Source of the DNA: CALNYZ01 sp942490945
GTDB taxonomy: Bacteria; Pseudomonadota; Gammaproteobacteria; UBA6429; Thiohalophilaceae
Assembly: GCA_942490945.1 (NCBI GenBank)
Contig: CALNYZ010000018.1
Location: 186,001-250,000, forward strand
Length of the DNA stretch: 64,000 nt
Direction: 5' to 3'
In this document: positions 60,818 through 64,000 of the stretch, one piece after another
How the letters are laid out: the number at the start of each line of letters is the position of its first letter
Position numbering within the stretch: position 1 is the first letter of the stretch
The notes under the pieces: generated by a model
Told to the model about the DNA's origin: nothing
The model's input: the letters and a program-made list of their open reading frames with translations, nothing else
Databases searched by the model: none
Program-made: the position numbers and the translations under genes

Positions 60818-63370
60818 TCAAATCCACATCATAAAGCCGAGCTCAAAGCGATGGCTGAGCAGTTCATGATGCGGGTACATACGAATCTTGTAATAACTTA
60901 ATCCTGGTTGTGCGGGACGAAGTTTGAGTGTAAACATATTCATCCCGTCACGTTGACCATCATGAGACAGCTTTATGGTTTCATAAGGCTGGTATTTGTT
61001 ATTGGCAAATTTATACAGGATGGCTTCAATGATGACATCCTCAGGAGCGAGTGTATTCAGATTGACGCCAACTTCAGCGTGAAGCGTTTCGCCGGTAAGC
61101 ATTTTGTCAATAATCTCATCGGTACGATGCATGGAGACCCCTACCCAGTGGGTACGAACCTTTTCTTTCCATGCGGCCAGCGTTTTGGCGGCCTGATAAT
61201 TGTCTGCTGCAAAACGTTTATGTTGTTTGCCAGCCTTGGAATAAAATTTTTCAACATAATCGACCACCATGCGCTGTGAATTAAAGCGTGGCAGGCAGGA
61301 TTTAATCGATTCCTTGGAAATTTTTACCCACGAAGTTGAGTAACCTTGTGAACCGGAATTGAAATATTTTGGAATAACGTCGTATTCAATAATATCCAGC
61401 AAATCTTTCGCTTCGTCATGACTGTTTAATTGATGGTTATGCTGATGCTGCACGGACGGGTGTATTGCCCAGCCGTTTTTACCGTTATAACCTTCGCCCC
61501 ACCAGCCATCGACCACACTCAGGTTGACTACGCCATTAATGGCGGCTTTCTCGCCCGAGGTACCACTGGCTTCCAGTGGATATTCCGGTGTATTAATCCA
61601 TACATCAGTACCTGTCACCAGCTTGCGTGCGATCGACATGTCATAACCTTCGAGCAGAATGATTTTGCCGATAAATTCCGGTCGTAACGAATATTCATGA
61701 ATGGTGCGAATCAGTTCCTGTCCGGGAATATCACTCGGGTGCGCCTTGCCGGCGAAAATAAACATCACGGGTCGATCCGGGTTATTCACCAGTCGCGCCA
61801 GTCGTGCCGGGTCTTCAAATAATAATGTCGCGCGCTTGTATGTGGCAAAGCGTCGCGCAAAGCCGAACACCAGCACATCGCTTTCCGGTTTGGAGGTGAA
61901 TTGTGTAATACGTTTAATAATGGATTTACTGTAACCCGCACGCTTAAATCGTGCGGTGGTGCGTCGACACACATCGTCCAGCATCAGGGCCTTGAGTTCC
62001 TTGCGCAAACTCCAGAAGCGATGATCGGGTATGGTATCGATGCATGTCCAGTAATTTTTATTCAACAGTTCATTGCGCCACTCACGAAAACGCATGTCAA
62101 ACAGATTCACCCATTCGCGCGCGAGAAAAGTCTGTACATGTACGCCGTTGGTGACATAGGAAATCGGATTGTCTTCATAAGGTACCTGTGGCCAGATGTA
62201 ACCTTCCATTTGTGAGGCAACACCACCATGAATTCGACTGACACCGTTATGAAAACGTGAGCCGCGCAGAGCCAGAGCGGTCATATTGAAGCTGCCATGA
62301 TTATTATTGGACAAGCCGAGTTGTAAAAACTCATCCATGCTGATACCGAGTTGCTTCGCATAATCTGTAAAGTATTGCGTAATATGAGCGGGTTCGAAAA
62401 TATCATGTCCGGCCGGTACCGGTGTATGGGTGGTGAACACGGTATTGGCAGCAACATACTCCATAGCTTCATAAAATGTCAGGCCACTGGCAACCTGCTC
62501 ACGAATTCGTTCCAGAATCTGAAACGCCGCATGACCTTCGTTAATGTGCCACACTGTTGGTGCGATACCAATGGCGCGCAGCGCGCGTACACCGGCGATG
62601 CCGAGTACAATTTCCTGACGAATACGGGTATTTTTATCGCCACCATAAAGCTGGAAGGTGATGGAGCGATCTTCCTTGCTGTTATCTGGCAGATCGGTAT
62701 CCAGCAAATAAAGATCAATATGTCCTGCTTTTACTTTCCATACCTTAACCTTTACTGGATGGTCGTCAAGATCGACTTCCACAACCACTTCGTTACCAAC
62801 CGCGTCCGTCGCGGGATGTACCAGTAACTCATCAAAATTCATGGCGTGATAAACCGCCATTTGATTTCCATCACCATCTATGGACTGGTTGAAATAACCC
62901 TGGCGATATAACAGGCCCATGGCGACAAAGGGTACGCCCAAATCACTGGCCGCCTTGCAATGGTCACCGGCCAAAATGCCCAGACCACCGGAATAAATCG
63001 GAAAACTTTCATGAAAACCAAACTCGGCACAAAAGTAGGCAACCTGGTCAGTTGCAATATCCAGACTGTCGAGGACGTGCTGGTTATGGACTTTTTGGTG
63101 GTAATTGGCGAACGCTGACATGACGCGGCTGTATTCTTCCATGAAAATATGGTCAGCAGCGGCGTCATCAAGAATTTGTTGCGATACACGGCGCAGGAAT
63201 AATTTGGGATTATGGTTACAGGATTCCCATAATGATATATCGAGTCGGTAAAATAGCCCGCGTGCACCACGGTCCCAGCTGTAAAGCAGGTCATTTGCCA
63301 GCTCTTCGAGACCTGCCAGTCCTTCCGGAATTTGTGGTCGTACCTCAATTTTAAAAAGCGTTTCGTTCAT
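60818..63370 (-). CDS. glgP: Alpha-glucan (glycogen) phosphorylase
   Basis: This GT35 enzyme releases glucose 1-phosphate from glycogen. At 850 residues it has an N-terminal DUF3417-type region (about 1-110: RPQIPEGLAGLEELANDLLY, SWDRGARGLFYRLD) and a phosphorylase core with FGFHESFPIYSGGLGILAGD, TVWHINEGHAAF, TTHTPVPAGHD and the pyridoxal-phosphate lysine Lys608 in GTSGEKAAINGV. This architecture is the long, non-GlgP(E. coli) branch. It is convergent with malQ, 28 bases apart, giving the cluster both synthesis and breakdown. Confidence 0.93.
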   Translation of the reverse strand: MNETLFKIEVRPQIPEGLAGLEELANDLLYSWDRGARGLFYRLDISLWESCNHNPKLFLRRVSQQILDDAAADHIFMEEYSRVMSAFANYHQKVHNQHVLDSLDIATDQVAYFCAEFGFHESFPIYSGGLGILAGDHCKAASDLGVPFVAMGLLYRQGYFNQSIDGDGNQMAVYHAMNFDELLVHPATDAVGNEVVVEVDLDDHPVKVKVWKVKAGHIDLYLLDTDLPDNSKEDRSITFQLYGGDKNTRIRQEIVLGIAGVRALRAIGIAPTVWHINEGHAAFQILERIREQVASGLTFYEAMEYVAANTVFTTHTPVPAGHDIFEPAHITQYFTDYAKQLGISMDEFLQLGLSNNNHGSFNMTALALRGSRFHNGVSRIHGGVASQMEGYIWPQVPYEDNPISYVTNGVHVQTFLAREWVNLFDMRFREWRNELLNKNYWTCIDTIPDHRFWSLRKELKALMLDDVCRRTTARFKRAGYSKSIIKRITQFTSKPESDVLVFGFARRFATYKRATLLFEDPARLARLVNNPDRPVMFIFAGKAHPSDIPGQELIRTIHEYSLRPEFIGKIILLEGYDMSIARKLVTGTDVWINTPEYPLEASGTSGEKAAINGVVNLSVVDGWWGEGYNGKNGWAIHPSVQHQHNHQLNSHDEAKDLLDIIEYDVIPKYFNSGSQGYSTSWVKISKESIKSCLPRFNSQRMVVDYVEKFYSKAGKQHKRFAADNYQAAKTLAAWKEKVRTHWVGVSMHRTDEIIDKMLTGETLHAEVGVNLNTLAPEDVIIEAILYKFANNKYQPYETIKLSHDGQRDGMNMFTLKLRPAQPGLSYYKIRMYPHHELLSHRFELGFMMWI

Positions 63371-63723
63371 TCATTTACATCCTGTTATTTTTGTATCGAG
63401 CTGTACAAAAGAGTCAATTATCGTACCAACTTCCGGGGAATACTTGCACCAGACAAGAGTATTTTAATTTTAACATCGATATCAACAGCTTAGAAAAGCT
63501 GCTGTTCATAAATTAAGCCACTGAGCCTGATACTACAATGACATTATTTCGTCGTCCAAATTTCAATAAACTAACTTGATTCAGATAAGTGCATGTTTAT
63601 TCGTTACTGCACGGAGATGGGGCGTAGCTCGCCGCCGCACCATAGTATATCGACGTTTAATGCAATGTATATGCCTGTGCAAAAAAACTCTTTTCTTGTC
63701 GTGTTGCTTACCGCTTGCAGCCA
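63371..63723. other. Intergenic region upstream of glgP
   Basis: This 353-base region lies upstream of glgP and downstream of the last minus-strand gene. I see no convincing ORF, terminator or RNA gene in it. Confidence 0.4.
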
Positions 63724-64000
63724 CTATATAGCGGATGGGTGGATCAGGTGATATTGTGGCTGGCGCCGAGTCAGTGGATTTTGCGTGCAATACGGCGCGA
63801 AGGCATGGTCAATGAAGCGATACGGTAGTTCATGGTCGCGTCCAGGAGGTATACCCATGCGGGTAGTCTGTATAATTTGTGCAATGTGGTGACGTACATC
63901 GTCGATATAAAAGCGGCTCGGGTCGAATTGTTGCTGATCCCAGTCAATGACACGTAACCCAAGAGACACACAGAGCAGCGTTTGTCCATTGCATAGTTTT
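63724..64000 (-). CDS. Probable 3-methyladenine DNA glycosylase, C-terminal part (cut by window edge)
   Basis: The minus-strand frame from the window edge to a stop at 63724 ends in a sequence fitting the Mpg/AAG family of base-excision DNA glycosylases: KLCNGQT near the edge (as in GPGKLC), RFYIDD, then TTRMGIPPGRDHELPYRF (family: RIGI..A...LPWRF). The catalytic N-terminal part is beyond the window. The gene runs in the same direction as glgP, which lies 353 bases downstream. Identity is moderately sure because only the last 92 residues are visible. Confidence 0.55.
   Translation of the reverse strand, partial: KLCNGQTLLCVSLGLRVIDWDQQQFDPSRFYIDDVRHHIAQIIQTTRMGIPPGRDHELPYRFIDHAFAPYCTQNPLTRRQPQYHLIHPSAI

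Noticed and set aside
63616..63650. GGGGCGTAGCTC resembling the 5' end of a tRNA
   Set aside because: No matching acceptor arm, anticodon arm or T-loop follows; the similarity is short and chance-like.
63771..63989. Second minus-strand ORF overlapping the glycosylase frame
   Set aside because: Its translation has no family features, while the other frame matches the glycosylase C-terminus.

Overview
The window comes from a gammaproteobacterium of moderate GC content. The evidence is gene order as well as gene content. A conserved block, rsmB-fmt-def diverging from lysM-dprA-smg-topA-tsaC-hemF, matches the arrangement known near the origin in Pseudomonas and, in part, in Escherichia coli. The hslV-hslU-DUF971 and ubiE/ubiJ blocks, MlaC, NtrY and UbiB fit the same class. 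A PPi-dependent phosphofructokinase, a CbbQ/CbbO (NorQ/NorD) pair and a full glycogen cluster with a GH57 enzyme are common in chemolithotrophic or methylotrophic gammaproteobacteria, but nothing here fixes the genus or lifestyle. I see no rRNA, tRNA, CRISPR array or prophage.

Layout. Positions 1-5822 (minus): start of an unidentified gene, an NtrY-type sensor kinase, a DUF4390 protein, rsmB, fmt, def. Positions 5959-13274 (plus): LysM lipoprotein, dprA, smg, a terminator, topA, tsaC, hemF. Positions 13277-16501: an FkbM methyltransferase, a small basic orphan, and an anti-sigma/ECF sigma pair. Positions 16711-19387: two tandem secreted trypsin-like proteases that diverge from the sigma gene. 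Positions 19405-26256: small membrane proteins, a monooxygenase-fold protein with an iron alcohol dehydrogenase, a trkH fragment, a second FkbM methyltransferase coupled to ubiB, a YcxB-like protein and a STAS-like protein. Positions 26300-32574: CbbO/CbbQ, a secreted orphan, a membrane protein and pfp with a histone-like lysine-rich tail. Positions 32813-39690: ubiJ, an RDD protein, a 60-bp hairpin repeat, ubiE, an HDOD protein, a MipA-like porin, DUF971, hslU, hslV. Positions 39770-46623: a REC-REC-PAS-GGDEF-EAL protein, mlaC, hemB, a membrane protein, aroE and a lipoprotein. Positions 46689-48447: a complete IS1182-family element. Positions 48583-51885: a TPR protein, an anti-sigma factor fused to a DsrE-like domain, its ECF sigma factor and a divergent SAP/Cys small protein. 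Positions 52088-63370: glycogen synthesis and breakdown genes. The right edge cuts a probable 3-methyladenine DNA glycosylase.

How the genes work together. Translation start and termination (fmt, def), rRNA and tRNA modification (rsmB, tsaC), DNA uptake and topology (dprA, topA), heme (hemF, hemB), ubiquinone (ubiE, ubiJ, ubiB) and glycogen (glgC, glgA, glgB, GH57, malQ, glgP) form ordinary core modules. The parts worth a second look are the two ECF sigma/anti-sigma modules. One faces a duplicated protease pair. The other has a membrane anti-sigma factor ending in a probable periplasmic DsrE-like domain, followed by a secreted TPR protein and facing a cysteine-bearing SAP protein. The lysine-rich tail on PPi-phosphofructokinase, an acidic insertion in HemF, the decayed trkH copy beside FkbM, and the hairpin repeat upstream of the RDD gene are also notable.
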